From Nocardioides alpinus (GTDB taxonomy: Bacteria; Actinomycetota; Actinomycetes; Propionibacteriales; Nocardioidaceae): 47,874 nucleotides of DNA. Location of the stretch: the NCBI RefSeq assembly GCF_900112035.1, contig NZ_FOKC01000018.1, positions 1 to 47,874 on the forward strand, given 5' to 3'. The notes beneath the pieces were generated by a model. The model did no database searches. It was not told the origin of the DNA and saw nothing but the letters and a program-made list of their open reading frames with translations. Below are positions 14,544 through 22,899 of this stretch, piece after piece. The stretch's first letter is position 1. Every line of letters begins with the position of its first letter. A program made the position numbers and the translations under genes.

Positions 14544-15287
14544 TCACAGCTCTCTGGAACTCTCGACGAGCCCGGTGTCGGGGTCGTCCTCGGATTGTCC
14601 CGCAGGTGGGGTCCCGGACACGGATCGGCGCGTCTGCGAGGCGGCGCTGCCCTGCTCGGACAGCATGTGTCCCCGGAGCAACACCGACGTGGCGGTGACC
14701 TGTTCCCGCGTGCGCGGCCAGGCCTGCTGTGTCGTCCGCCACGTCTGCCCGAAGACAATGTCGATGGAGCCGCCGGACTCCGGCAGCGAGCCGCTCCCCG
14801 CCGCCCGCGTGCCGATGAACGTCACCGGCACGACCGGTGCGCCGGTGACCAGCGCGAGGTACGCGGCGCCGTGGTGGAAACGCTCCAGCACACCGCTGCT
14901 GCGCGTCCCCTCGGGGAAGATGCCGACCACTCCCCCGTCGCGAATCACGCGGAGCGACGTCCGGATGGCGGCGGGGTCCGCGGCCCAGCGGTCCAGCGGG
15001 ATCTGGCCCGTCCAGCGCAGGAACCCACCGAGCCGGCCGTCGTACATCTCGCGCTTGGTGAGTGCGTGCACCGGCCGCGGGGCGTACGTCGCCAGCATCG
15101 GGCCGTCGACGATGCCGACGTGGTTGGCGGCGAGGATGACCCCACCGGTCGCCGGCACCAGCTCCGGGTGGTGCACCGTGATCCGCCAGCGTCGGCGCAT
15201 CAGCCACGCCGCGCCCGGGCGCATCGCGCGCAGCAGCCGGGTGGAGGGGTGCTCGTCGCTGCTCGCGGGGAGCTCGGCCCCCCTCAC
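14544..15287 (-). CDS. 1-acyl-sn-glycerol-3-phosphate acyltransferase (PlsC family)
   Basis: The protein has 247 residues from a GTG at 15287 that overlaps the cmk stop (GTGA). The acyltransferase motifs are NHVGIVD (NHx4D, catalytic His), GQIPLDR, FPEGTRS and a VPVTFIGT block. It would transfer an acyl chain to lysophosphatidate or a related acceptor at the inner membrane in phospholipid synthesis. An ORF running 90 codons further upstream is only the opposite frame of cmk. The C-terminal ~50 residues (SEQGSAASQTRRSV onward) are polar and low in structure, a common tail in this family in actinobacteria. Confidence 0.92.
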   Translation of the reverse strand: MRGAELPASSDEHPSTRLLRAMRPGAAWLMRRRWRITVHHPELVPATGGVILAANHVGIVDGPMLATYAPRPVHALTKREMYDGRLGGFLRWTGQIPLDRWAADPAAIRTSLRVIRDGGVVGIFPEGTRSSGVLERFHHGAAYLALVTGAPVVPVTFIGTRAAGSGSLPESGGSIDIVFGQTWRTTQQAWPRTREQVTATSVLLRGHMLSEQGSAASQTRRSVSGTPPAGQSEDDPDTGLVESSREL

Positions 15288-16021
15288 GTGCCCTCCCGCG
15301 CCCCCGGGGCGGGCGCACCCGCCAGTGCGACGATCCGGTCGATGACCTCGGCGAGGCTCTGGTGGGTGCTGTCGACGTGGACGGCCCCCTCGGCCATGGT
15401 CAACGGCGCCGTTGCGCGGCCCGAGTCGATCCGGTCGCGCTCCAGCAGCGACTGCTGGGTGCTGGCCACGTCGGTGCCGCCCTGCTCGGCCGTACGACGC
15501 TGGGCGCGCGCGTCGGGGTCGGCACTGAGGTAGACCTTCACGTCGGCCTGCGGCCACACGACGGAGCCGATGTCGCGACCCTCGACCACGATGTCCCCGG
15601 CGCCGATGACGTCGCGCTGGAGGTCGAGCAGGCGGGCCCGCACCTCGGGGACGGCACTGACCGGGCTCACCGCGGCCGTGACGTCCTCACCGCGGATCGC
15701 CACCGAGACGTCGACGCCGTCGACGGTGATGGTGGGGGCGAGCGGATCGGTGCCGGACTCGATGGCGGGACGTCCCACGAGGGCGGCGACCGCCGCCACA
15801 TCGCGTACGTCGACGCCCTCGCACAGCAGCCACCACGTCATCGCCCGGAACATCGCACCGGTGTCGAGGTAGCGCAGGCCGAGACGCTCGGCCACGCCGC
15901 GGGAGGTGCTCGACTTCCCGGACCCGGAGGTCCCGTCGATGGCGATGACGAGACCGGGCCGGGCGAGGGAGGGGATGTCGGCGCTGCTCACGGGCGAGAA
16001 GATTACCGGTGAGTGGTCCAC
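15284..16021 (-). CDS. cmk: cytidylate kinase
   Basis: The protein has 245 residues. The P-loop GTSGSGKSSTSRGVA and the CMP-binding features RYLDTGAMFRAMT and VVEGRDIGSVVWP identify cytidylate kinase, which converts CMP or dCMP to the diphosphate using ATP. A C-terminal lid region (RAQRRTAEQG...SLLERDRIDSGR) is complete. The frame opens with GTG at 16021, overlapping the tyrA end by 19 bases; an alternative GTG at 15991 would remove ten residues that the family does not need. Neither has a strong ribosome-binding site. It is coupled to the acyltransferase gene downstream. Confidence 0.95.
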   Translation of the reverse strand: MDHSPVIFSPVSSADIPSLARPGLVIAIDGTSGSGKSSTSRGVAERLGLRYLDTGAMFRAMTWWLLCEGVDVRDVAAVAALVGRPAIESGTDPLAPTITVDGVDVSVAIRGEDVTAAVSPVSAVPEVRARLLDLQRDVIGAGDIVVEGRDIGSVVWPQADVKVYLSADPDARAQRRTAEQGGTDVASTQQSLLERDRIDSGRATAPLTMAEGAVHVDSTHQSLAEVIDRIVALAGAPAPGAREGT

Positions 16022-17088
16022 CCGCGGGATTCGAGAGCGGCGAGGAGGTGCTCGGCGCTGCCCTTCTCGACGACCAGCTCGGTGAGACCGACCGGACGGC
16101 CGGGGTCGTGGTCGATGTGCACGTCCTCGATGTTGACCCCGATCTCGCCTGCGTCGCCGAAGAGGCGGGCCAGCTCACCCGGGTGGTCGGGCACCGACAC
16201 GAAGACCGAGCGGGTCGGCCGCGCGGGGCCGCCGTGCTTGCCGGGGATCGCCGCGGTGCCGGCGTTGCCGCGGGCCAGGATCTCGACCAGGTCGTCTCCC
16301 GAGCCGGACTCGACCGCGGCCATGAGCGTGTCGAGGTCGACCCGCACCTCGGCGAGGAGGTCGAGCACCGCCTCGGCGTTGGACCCGAGGATCTGCCGCC
16401 AGAGGTCGGGGTCGCTCGCGGCCACCCGCGTCACGTCCCGGACCCCCTGGCCGGAGAGGGCGAGGTGCTCTGCGGGTGCGTGGGCCAGCCGGCCGGCGAC
16501 GAGGACGGCGGCGAGGTGGGGCAGGTGCGAGGTCCGCGCGACCGCACGGTCGTGGTCGGCCGGATCCATCACGACGGGGGCGGCGCCGCACTCGAGCACG
16601 AGCGCCTCGACGAGGCCCACGGCGTCCGCGCCGGCACCCGGGTGGGGCGTCACCGCCCACGGACGGCCGTCGAAGAGCGCCGCGCTGGCGGCCAGCGGGC
16701 CCGAGCGCTCACTGCCGGCCATCGGGTGCGACCCCACGTAGCGGGACAGCTCCGGCGCACCGACCCGGGCGGCCACGGCCTCCAGCGGTGCCGCCTTGAC
16801 GCTGCCGACGTCGGTGACGACCGCGCCGGTGCGCTCCAGCGCGTCCACGATGGCGTCGGCGATGGCCGCGGGCGGCACGGCGACCACGACGAGCTGCGGA
16901 CGGTCACCGGGGACGGCCGGTCGACCGGCGCCGAGGCCGGACGCGGTGCGGACGTTCTCCGCGGAGGTGTCGCGCAGCGTGACGTCCAGTCCGAGGCGGC
17001 GGCACACGAGCGCGATCGACGTGCCGATCAGCCCGGCCCCGACGACCTCGACGGGTCCGGTCAGCACCGGGAGGACGTCCTCAGTCAT
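16003..17088 (-). CDS. tyrA: prephenate dehydrogenase with ACT domain
   Basis: The protein has 361 residues from ATG 17088, which overlaps the chorismate mutase stop by eight bases. The NAD-binding loop is VVGAGLIGTSIAL; the active-site block is YVGSHPMAGSERSG with the catalytic His. Residues ~285-360 form an ACT regulatory domain (VFVSVPDHPGELARLF, then GVNIEDVHID), the usual site of feedback control by an aromatic amino acid. The enzyme oxidises prephenate to 4-hydroxyphenylpyruvate in tyrosine synthesis. With the mutase gene just upstream, the pair covers chorismate to the tyrosine precursor. Confidence 0.95.
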   Translation of the reverse strand: MTEDVLPVLTGPVEVVGAGLIGTSIALVCRRLGLDVTLRDTSAENVRTASGLGAGRPAVPGDRPQLVVVAVPPAAIADAIVDALERTGAVVTDVGSVKAAPLEAVAARVGAPELSRYVGSHPMAGSERSGPLAASAALFDGRPWAVTPHPGAGADAVGLVEALVLECGAAPVVMDPADHDRAVARTSHLPHLAAVLVAGRLAHAPAEHLALSGQGVRDVTRVAASDPDLWRQILGSNAEAVLDLLAEVRVDLDTLMAAVESGSGDDLVEILARGNAGTAAIPGKHGGPARPTRSVFVSVPDHPGELARLFGDAGEIGVNIEDVHIDHDPGRPVGLTELVVEKGSAEHLLAALESRGWTTHR

Positions 17089-17458
17089 GGCTGGTGGTCT
17101 TGTTGAGGTCGCGGCGCAGGTGGGCCGCACCGTGGAGGTAGACGTGCGTGATGTCGGCGCGCGGCAGGTCGGTCTCGACGTGCGCCATCAACCGCACGAC
17201 GCGCGGCATCGACCCCTCGATCTCCAGCTCCCGCGCGCACACGAGCGGGACGTCGGAGAAGCCGAGCTGACGGGCGGCGTAGGCCGGGAACTCGCTGACC
17301 AGGTCACTGGTCGCGGTGAAGATGATCGAGATGAAGTCGTCGACGCCGAGGCCGTTGGCCCTCATCACGTCGGTGACCATCTCGGCCACCCGGTCGAGCA
17401 TGTGCTCCCGGGTGTCCTCGTCGAGCTGGGTCGCACCCCGCACTGCCCTCACTGCCAC
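17081..17458 (-). CDS. aroH: chorismate mutase, AroH class
   Basis: The protein has 125 residues, the normal size for the trimeric AroH type. Key positions are visible: the N-terminal Arg in VRAVRGATQ, Glu in CARELEIEG, Arg in MPRVVRLM, and Tyr in HVYLHGAA. It turns chorismate into prephenate, which tyrA, overlapping it by eight bases, uses next. The GTG/ATG start at 17458 lies 103 bases from the VOC gene's stop on the same strand, so the promoter for the aroH-tyrA-cmk series may be in that gap. Assignment is firm. Confidence 0.93.
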   Translation of the reverse strand: MAVRAVRGATQLDEDTREHMLDRVAEMVTDVMRANGLGVDDFISIIFTATSDLVSEFPAYAARQLGFSDVPLVCARELEIEGSMPRVVRLMAHVETDLPRADITHVYLHGAAHLRRDLNKTTSHD

Positions 17459-17561
17459 GGGAGGAGCCTAGGCCAGCGTCCGGACCCGTCGTCGCGCGTG
17501 TCCGCCTGCCGTACGCCGCCGCCTCCCGGCGCCGCCCGCAGGAGATCGGCCCGGCAGAAGT

Positions 17562-17954
17562 TCAGCGCGGCTGGTAGGAGCCGAACGACCAGTGGTTGCC
17601 CTCGGGGTCGAGGACGCTCCCGCCCCGACCGCCGTAGTCCTGGTCCACCATCTCCCGCACCACGGTGGCGCCGCTCGCGACGGCTGCCTCGAAGGCCGCG
17701 TCCGGGTCGTCGGTGACGAGGTAGGCCGCGGCCGGTCCGGTGCCGGCGATCGCGCTGTCGACGCGGTCGGAGCCGAACATGATCCCGCCGCCGCCCGGCC
17801 AGGCCCACTCGGCGTGGACGACGACGGAGGGGTCCTGCTCGTCACGGTGGGTCTGGTGCTCGGTGAAGCCGATGGCGCGCAGCCACGTCATCATCGCGTC
17901 GGCGTCACGGACGGAGAACGTGTGCCACAGGGTGGTGCCGGAGACATCGGTCAT
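17562..17954 (-). CDS. VOC-family (glyoxalase-like) protein
   Basis: The protein has 130 residues from ATG 17954, chosen for the GAGGAGG seven bases upstream. Two beta-alpha-beta-beta-beta halves are recognisable: LWHTFSVRDADAMMTWLRAI and AAYLVTDDPDAAFEAAVASG, with the family ending DPEGNHWSFGSYQ. Metal-ligand candidates are His near the start (TLWHTF) and Glu in DPEGN. The role, a lyase or antibiotic/metabolite binding, cannot be told. The AraC-type regulator gene ends 31 bases upstream on the same strand, so the two probably form one transcript. Confidence 0.88.
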   Translation of the reverse strand: MTDVSGTTLWHTFSVRDADAMMTWLRAIGFTEHQTHRDEQDPSVVVHAEWAWPGGGGIMFGSDRVDSAIAGTGPAAAYLVTDDPDAAFEAAVASGATVVREMVDQDYGGRGGSVLDPEGNHWSFGSYQPR

Positions 17955-17985
17955 GGTTCCTCCTCGGGAACGGGTGCTGTCATGA

Positions 17986-18801
17986 TCAGCGTCCGGTGTC
18001 GAGGACCCCCGAGGCTTGAACGATCGGGAACTCCCGGCGCACCCACTCGGTCGGGCTGCAGCCGGCGAAGCCCGCCCACTCCCGCGCCAGGTGCGCCTGG
18101 TCGGCGTAGCCGGAGGCGGCCGCCACTGCGGCGACCGAGACCTCACCCGTGGCCGCGGCCCGGCGCAGTCGCTCGTGGGCTCCGGTGAAGCGTGCCAGCC
18201 GCTGGTACGCCTTGGGCGCCAGGCCGACCTCGTCGCGGACCAGGGTCGACAGGCGTCGGCGGCTGTAGCCGACGTCGTCGGCCGTCGCAGCGACCGTCAC
18301 CCCGCGCGTCAGCAGCGCCATCGCACGGGCCACCTCCCCGCGCGGAGCCGGCTGCTCGAGGCGGTGGAGCGACCGGACGAGTGCACCCTGCAGGATCTCG
18401 ACCCGTTCCGTCCAGGACGGGGCCGCTGCGACCTGCTCGGGAAGGTCGGCCAGGCCGGGCGCGACGTCGGACAGCTCGAGCAGGTGACCGGCCAGCGCCG
18501 CGGCCGGCGTGCCGAACAGGGCGCGGGCCCCGGCCGTCGTCAGTGCCAGCTGGATCCCCCGCTGCCGGTCACCGTGGTGGACGGCTGCCGCACGGGTGTG
18601 CAGCCCGGACACCGACGTCCAGGCCGTCGTGCGGGTGTCGGGAGCCCCGTCCCAGGAGACCGCGAGCGGCTCGTCCAGCGGGAGCACCCAGGTCAGCTCG
18701 GTCGAGGGCATCCCGATGTGCACACCGGGTCCGTCGTACTCCACGTCGTACACGTGGATCGCGCGGACGTACGGCGCGAGCACGGGGTGCACGGTGGGCA
18801 T
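17986..18801 (-). CDS. AraC-family transcriptional regulator
   Basis: The protein has 271 residues. The N-terminal ~150 are a beta-rich sensing region (PSTELTWVLPLDEPLAVSW) similar to the DUF6597 layout of AraC regulators. The C-terminal ~100 carry two helix-turn-helix units, first VTVAATADDVGYSRRRLSTLVRDEVGL in part, then VSVAAVAAASGYADQAHLAREW with the family tail TEWVRRE. It would bind DNA as a dimer and probably controls the adjacent VOC gene. It starts at ATG 18801 only 20 bases after the rluB stop upstream, so it may also be read through from that operon. Confidence 0.9.
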   Translation of the reverse strand: MPTVHPVLAPYVRAIHVYDVEYDGPGVHIGMPSTELTWVLPLDEPLAVSWDGAPDTRTTAWTSVSGLHTRAAAVHHGDRQRGIQLALTTAGARALFGTPAAALAGHLLELSDVAPGLADLPEQVAAAPSWTERVEILQGALVRSLHRLEQPAPRGEVARAMALLTRGVTVAATADDVGYSRRRLSTLVRDEVGLAPKAYQRLARFTGAHERLRRAAATGEVSVAAVAAASGYADQAHLAREWAGFAGCSPTEWVRREFPIVQASGVLDTGR

Positions 18802-18820
18802 GACCCGACGCTACGCCGGA

Positions 18821-19624
18821 TCAGAGCTGTGCGCGGTCCATCAGCTCGCCGAGCTCGGCCATCGTGAGCTCTCGCATGTCGCCGGCCCGCAGGCGGGCCA
18901 ACGTGACCGGTCCGATCTCCGTGCGGGTCAGGCGCCGCACCGGGTGGCCGACCTGCTCGAGGAGGCGTCGCACGATCCGGTTGCGGCCCTCGTGGATGGT
19001 GAGCTCGACGATCGAGCGGTTGCCACCCTCCCTGCGGGGGTCGCCGCCGAGCACGCGGGCCCGGGTCACCGTCACCGGACCGTCCTCGAGGACGACCCCG
19101 GCGAGCAGCTGACGGACGGTGCGCAGGTGCACGTCACCCTCGACCTCGGCGACGTAGGTCTTGTCCACCTCGTACGACGGGTGCGCGAGGTGCTGGGCGA
19201 AGTCACCGTCGTTGGTCAGGATGATCAGGCCCTCGGTGTCGGTGTCCAGCCGTCCGACGTGGAAGAGGCGCTCGGGCCGGTCGGCCACCAGGTCGCCGAG
19301 CGTCCGCCGGCCCTCGGGGTCGCTCATCGTCGACACGACCCCTCGCGGCTTGTTGAGGACGAGGTAGACCTTGTCGCTGATCGGGGGCAGCCGCTTGCCC
19401 TCCACCCGGATCACGGCCGTGCGCGGATCGACCTTGGTCCCGAGCCGGCTGACGACCTCGCCGTCGACCTCGACCAGGCCGTCGAGCATGAGCTCCTCGC
19501 ACTTGCGGCGGCTCGCGACGCCCGACTGGGCGAGCAGCTTCTGCAGGCGGATCAGCCCGTCCTCGTCGGTCTCCGGACGGTGGGACGAGGGCTGGTCGTT
19601 GTCGGGTGCGTCGTGGGGTCTCAT
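18821..19624 (-). CDS. rluB: 23S rRNA pseudouridine synthase RluB-type
   Basis: The protein has 267 residues from ATG 19624. An S4 RNA-binding domain (IRLQKLLAQSGVASRRKCEE, about 22-75) is followed by the RsuA/RluB catalytic domain with GRLDTDTEGLIILTNDG holding the catalytic Asp, and VYLVLNKPRG before it. It makes pseudouridine in 23S rRNA (helix 89-90 region for RluB). The gene directly follows scpB in the leftward series parA-scpA-scpB-rluB, the order also known from mycobacteria. A longer open frame reaching 19975 is the shadow of scpB. Confidence 0.94.
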   Translation of the reverse strand: MRPHDAPDNDQPSSHRPETDEDGLIRLQKLLAQSGVASRRKCEELMLDGLVEVDGEVVSRLGTKVDPRTAVIRVEGKRLPPISDKVYLVLNKPRGVVSTMSDPEGRRTLGDLVADRPERLFHVGRLDTDTEGLIILTNDGDFAQHLAHPSYEVDKTYVAEVEGDVHLRTVRQLLAGVVLEDGPVTVTRARVLGGDPRREGGNRSIVELTIHEGRNRIVRRLLEQVGHPVRRLTRTEIGPVTLARLRAGDMRELTMAELGELMDRAQL

Positions 19625-19673
19625 ACGGGGTCCCCGCGGAAGCGCGAGCACAGCGGGTGGTTGCGTGGGGTGT

Positions 19674-20465
19674 TCATGAGATCTCCGTACCGCCATCGGG
19701 CTCGGTGCCCTGGCCGCTGTGCGGCGAGGCGTGGTGGGTGGAGTGCTCGGGCACGGGCTCCGCGACAGGCTCGGCGGCCGGTTCTGCGGCAGGTTCGTCG
19801 CGGCCGGCGACACTGGCCAGCTCGTCCTCGAGGTCGTCCATGTCGGGCAGGTAGGGCGCGAGCTCGGGCAGCTCCTCGATCGAGGTGATCCCGATGCGCT
19901 CCAGGAAGTAGGCCGTCGTGCCGTACAGGTTCGCGCCGCTCTGCTCGTCCTGGCCGACCTCGTGGACGAGTCCACGCGTCAGCAGGGTGCGCATCACGCC
20001 GTCCACGTTGACGCCGCGGATGGCCGAGACCCTCGCTCGCGACACCGGCTGCTTGTAGGCGACCACCGACAGGGTCTCCAGCGCGGCCTGGGTCAGCCGG
20101 GCCGCCTGGCCGTCGAGCACGAACGACTCGACCACGCCCGCGAACTCCGCGCGGGAGTAGAAGCGCCAGCCACCGGCGACCGGGCGCAGGTCGAACCCGC
20201 GGCCCTGCTCGGCGTACTCCGCGGCGAGCGCCTCCAGAGCGGCCTCCACGTCGGCGACGGGATGCCCGACGACCGAGGCGAGCCGGACCTGGTCGAGCGG
20301 CTCGTCGGTCACCATGAGGATCGCCTCGAGCGCCGGGCGCAGCTCGGCGACGGCCACGTCCAGCGTGTCGGGGGCATCGGGGACATCGGAGGCTTCGGGG
20401 GCGACGGCCTGCGCCACGTCTCCGCTGCCGTCCGGCTCGACGGTCGTGTCGGGGTGCTCGCTCAC
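19674..20465 (-). CDS. scpB: segregation and condensation protein ScpB
   Basis: The protein has 263 residues. After a disordered acidic N-terminus (~45 residues) come two winged-helix domains: LRPALEAILMVTDEPLDQVRLA and SVVAYKQPVSRARVSAIRGVN with NLYGTTAYFLERIG, the ScpB hallmark. The acidic/Ala-rich C-terminal tail (AAEPAAEPVAEPVPE) is poorly conserved. ScpB dimers bind ScpA and SMC in the condensin complex. The GTG start at 20465 overlaps the scpA stop (GTGA), so the two partners are made together. Confidence 0.95.
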   Translation of the reverse strand: MSEHPDTTVEPDGSGDVAQAVAPEASDVPDAPDTLDVAVAELRPALEAILMVTDEPLDQVRLASVVGHPVADVEAALEALAAEYAEQGRGFDLRPVAGGWRFYSRAEFAGVVESFVLDGQAARLTQAALETLSVVAYKQPVSRARVSAIRGVNVDGVMRTLLTRGLVHEVGQDEQSGANLYGTTAYFLERIGITSIEELPELAPYLPDMDDLEDELASVAGRDEPAAEPAAEPVAEPVPEHSTHHASPHSGQGTEPDGGTEIS

Positions 20466-21358
20466 TGGTCCTCCTGGGGCTCGTCCGCCGGGTCGGCGGA
20501 CGGCATGCCTGCATCATCGTCGTCGGGCGGGGCGCCGTCGAACTCGTCCTCGATCTCCACGTCGCCCTCCTCGGCGCCGGTCCACCGGACGGTCAGCTCC
20601 CCGAGCGGCGTGACCTGGTCGAAGGACACCGCGCCCTCGCGGAAGAGCTCCAGGAGGGACAGGAAGCGAGCGACGGTGGTGAGCCGGTCGGGTGAGTCCC
20701 CGCACAGGGCCCGGAAGGTCATGGTGCCGCTGCGACGCAACCGGTCGACGACGATCTGGCCCTGCTCGCGGACGCTGACCTTGGCGGCGTGGATGTGGTG
20801 GAGGGAGACCTCCTCGACCGGCTTGGGCTCCATCGCCTTGGCCGCCAGCTGGGCGAACTGCTCGAGCCCGATGCCGATCAGCACCTCCGGCAGGAGGGTC
20901 GCGAAGCGCTCCTCCAGCCCGACGGCGCGCGGGTGCCGGAGCGACTCGGAGGCGAGGCGTTCCTCGAAGACGGACGCCACGAGCTTGAACGCGCGGTACT
21001 GCATGAGCCGCGCGAACAGCAGGTCCCGCGCTTCCAGCAGCGCGAGGTCCTCCTCGTCCTCCACGTCGCCCTGGGGCAGCAGCCGCGCCGCCTTGAGGTC
21101 GAGCAGGGTCGCGGCCACCACGAGGAACGACGTCGTCGCCTCGAGGTCCCAGGTGTCGCCGAGCGTCTTGACGTGGGCGATGAACTCGTCGGTGACCTGT
21201 GACAGCGCCACCTCGGTGATGTCGAGCTTGTGCTTGGCGATCAGCCCGAGGAGCAGGTCGAAGGGCCCCTCGAAGTTGTCGAGGCGTACGGCGAACGCCG
21301 GGGCCTCGCTGCCGGGTTCGAGCGCCGTGGCCCGGTCGAGGTCGGTGGTCGAGCTCAC
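20462..21358 (-). CDS. scpA: segregation and condensation protein ScpA
   Basis: The protein has 298 residues. It is the kleisin of the SMC complex: VRLDNFEGPFDLLLGLIAKH marks the N-terminal SMC-binding helices, LLDLKAARLLPQ the middle segment and LRRSGTMTFRALCGDSPDR with SLLELFREGAVSFDQ the C-terminal winged helix. Acidic low-complexity residues end the chain (DEFDGAPPDDDD). The GTG start at 21358 overlaps the stop of the small preceding gene by four bases. Confidence 0.95.
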   Translation of the reverse strand: MSSTTDLDRATALEPGSEAPAFAVRLDNFEGPFDLLLGLIAKHKLDITEVALSQVTDEFIAHVKTLGDTWDLEATTSFLVVAATLLDLKAARLLPQGDVEDEEDLALLEARDLLFARLMQYRAFKLVASVFEERLASESLRHPRAVGLEERFATLLPEVLIGIGLEQFAQLAAKAMEPKPVEEVSLHHIHAAKVSVREQGQIVVDRLRRSGTMTFRALCGDSPDRLTTVARFLSLLELFREGAVSFDQVTPLGELTVRWTGAEEGDVEIEDEFDGAPPDDDDAGMPSADPADEPQEDQ

Positions 21359-21687
21359 TCGTCCAGCAGTCGCTGGACCAGGGGGCTGTCGACGCCCTGG
21401 GTCTCGAGGTCGGCGAGCACCAGCGCGAGGGCCTCGCGCACCAGACGCCCCCGGTCGACCGCGAGGCCGTGGTGGCGACGCAGGGTGAGCCGGGCGTGCT
21501 CGATGTCGAGCAGCTCGTCCTCGGTGACGTAGACCGTCATCTTCTCGTCGTGACGCACGCGTCCGCTTGGCCGCTTGGGACCGGACTCGGCGTCGTCCGC
21601 CACTGCACGCACGCGCCGTGGACGCGGGTCCGCGGTCGGCTGGTCGGTGTCCGAGGTCGGCCGGAACAGGTCGTCCGCGGCCGGCAT
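21355..21687 (-). CDS. small conserved protein between parA and scpA, possible ribbon-helix-helix
   Basis: The protein has 110 residues from ATG 21687, two bases after the parA stop; upstream GTG codons at 21705 or 21693 are possible. The first half is polar (PTSDTDQPTADPRPRR). The second half is MTVYVTEDELLDIEHARLTL, then RGRLVREALALVLADLE: a short beta strand followed by two helices, the pattern of a ribbon-helix-helix DNA-binding domain. Placed between parA and scpA, it may bind DNA in chromosome organisation. Mycobacterium tuberculosis has no counterpart between these genes as far as I recall. Confidence 0.75.
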   Translation of the reverse strand: MPAADDLFRPTSDTDQPTADPRPRRVRAVADDAESGPKRPSGRVRHDEKMTVYVTEDELLDIEHARLTLRRHHGLAVDRGRLVREALALVLADLETQGVDSPLVQRLLDE

Positions 21688-21689
21688 GC

Positions 21690-22736
21690 TCACTCGGCGG
21701 GCCACCGGGTCAGCACCTCCTTCGCCAGCGAGCGGTAGGCGTCGGCACCAGTCGAGGACGAGGCGTACGACGTGATCGGCTCACCGGCGACGGTGGCGTC
21801 GGAGAACTTCACGGTCCGTCGGATCACGGTGTGGAAGACCGTGTCGCCCCACGCCGAGACCAGCCGCTCCATCACCTCGCGGCTGTGCAACGTGCGGCCG
21901 TCGAACATGGTGCCGAGGACGCCGTCGATCTCCAGGCGGGGATTGAGCCGCTCGCGGACCTTGTCGATCGTCTGCTTGAGCAGGGCCACGCCGCGGAGCG
22001 CGAAGTACTCACACTCCAGCGGCACGATCACGCCGTCGGAGGCGGTGAGCGCGTTGACCGTGAGCAGGCCCAGCGAGGGCTGGCAGTCGATGAGGATGAT
22101 GTCGTAGTGCTCGAGGGCCGGCGCCAGGATCCGCTGCAGGGTCTGCTCGCGGGCCACCTCGTGGACCAGCTGCACCTCGGCAGCCGACAGGTCGATGTTG
22201 GAGGGCAGCAGGTCCATGCCCTCGATGCCCGACGGCACCACGACCTCGTCGAGGGTGACGTCACGCTGCATGAGCAGGTTGTAGATGGTCAGGTCCATCT
22301 CGTGCGGGTTGAGGCCCAGGCCCACCGACAGCGAGCCCTGCGGGTCGAAGTCGACCAGGAGCACCTTGCGACCGAGCTCGGCGAGGGACGCGCCGAGGTT
22401 GATCGTGGTGGTCGTCTTGCCGACGCCACCCTTCTGGTTGCACATCGAGATGACGCGGGCCCCACCGTGCTTCGTGAGCGGCGCGGGCTCCGGGAAGACG
22501 GGCATCGGGCGGCCCGTGGGCCCCAGGGGTGCCGTCGTCGCGGCCTGCGCCGGTTCGGCGGGCGTGCTCGGCGGCTCCGGCGCGGGGCGTTCGAAGGGGA
22601 TCGGCATGGTCATCGGGTGCTCGTCTCGGGGGGAAGGCTGGGCGGGCGGCTGTGGCTGAGGTCGGCGGATCATCGGCGGCATCTCGGACGCACTGCTCCC
22701 GACGTTCGAACCGGGGAATCCACCCGCACCGCTCAT
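21690..22736 (-). CDS. ParA-family ATPase
   Basis: The protein has 348 residues. The start ATG 22736 is chosen over an ATG six codons upstream because GGAGGAG sits five bases before it. A Pro/Ala-rich N-terminal extension (~95 residues) precedes the ParA core: the deviant Walker A CNQKGGVGKTTTTINLG, Walker A' LVDFDPQGSLS and Walker B IILIDCQPSLGLLT. It would bind DNA as an ATP dimer and position cargo. It stands with scpA/scpB rather than with parB, so it is the second ParA type of actinobacteria (the Rv1708 position), not the origin-segregation ParA. Confidence 0.93.
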   Translation of the reverse strand: MSGAGGFPGSNVGSSASEMPPMIRRPQPQPPAQPSPRDEHPMTMPIPFERPAPEPPSTPAEPAQAATTAPLGPTGRPMPVFPEPAPLTKHGGARVISMCNQKGGVGKTTTTINLGASLAELGRKVLLVDFDPQGSLSVGLGLNPHEMDLTIYNLLMQRDVTLDEVVVPSGIEGMDLLPSNIDLSAAEVQLVHEVAREQTLQRILAPALEHYDIILIDCQPSLGLLTVNALTASDGVIVPLECEYFALRGVALLKQTIDKVRERLNPRLEIDGVLGTMFDGRTLHSREVMERLVSAWGDTVFHTVIRRTVKFSDATVAGEPITSYASSSTGADAYRSLAKEVLTRWPAE

Positions 22737-22899
22737 GTCCGCTCCTCCACGCATCGATTCGACCTGGCTCCGATTGCATCACGCCGAGGGCCGCGAGCTT
22801 TGTCGACACGTCGACAGTTGTCCTGCTGGTTTCGTCGGCGGTGGAGCCACGCAGCGGACCTACCGTCCCACGGCTCCACTGTCGGTCGGCACCCCACCC

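Noticed and set aside
13383..15533. A 716-codon plus-strand open frame opposite der and the acyltransferase gene
   Set aside because: The opposite strand carries two complete, motif-verified genes; the translation of the plus frame is repetitive Asp/Val/Gly/Arg without recognisable domains.
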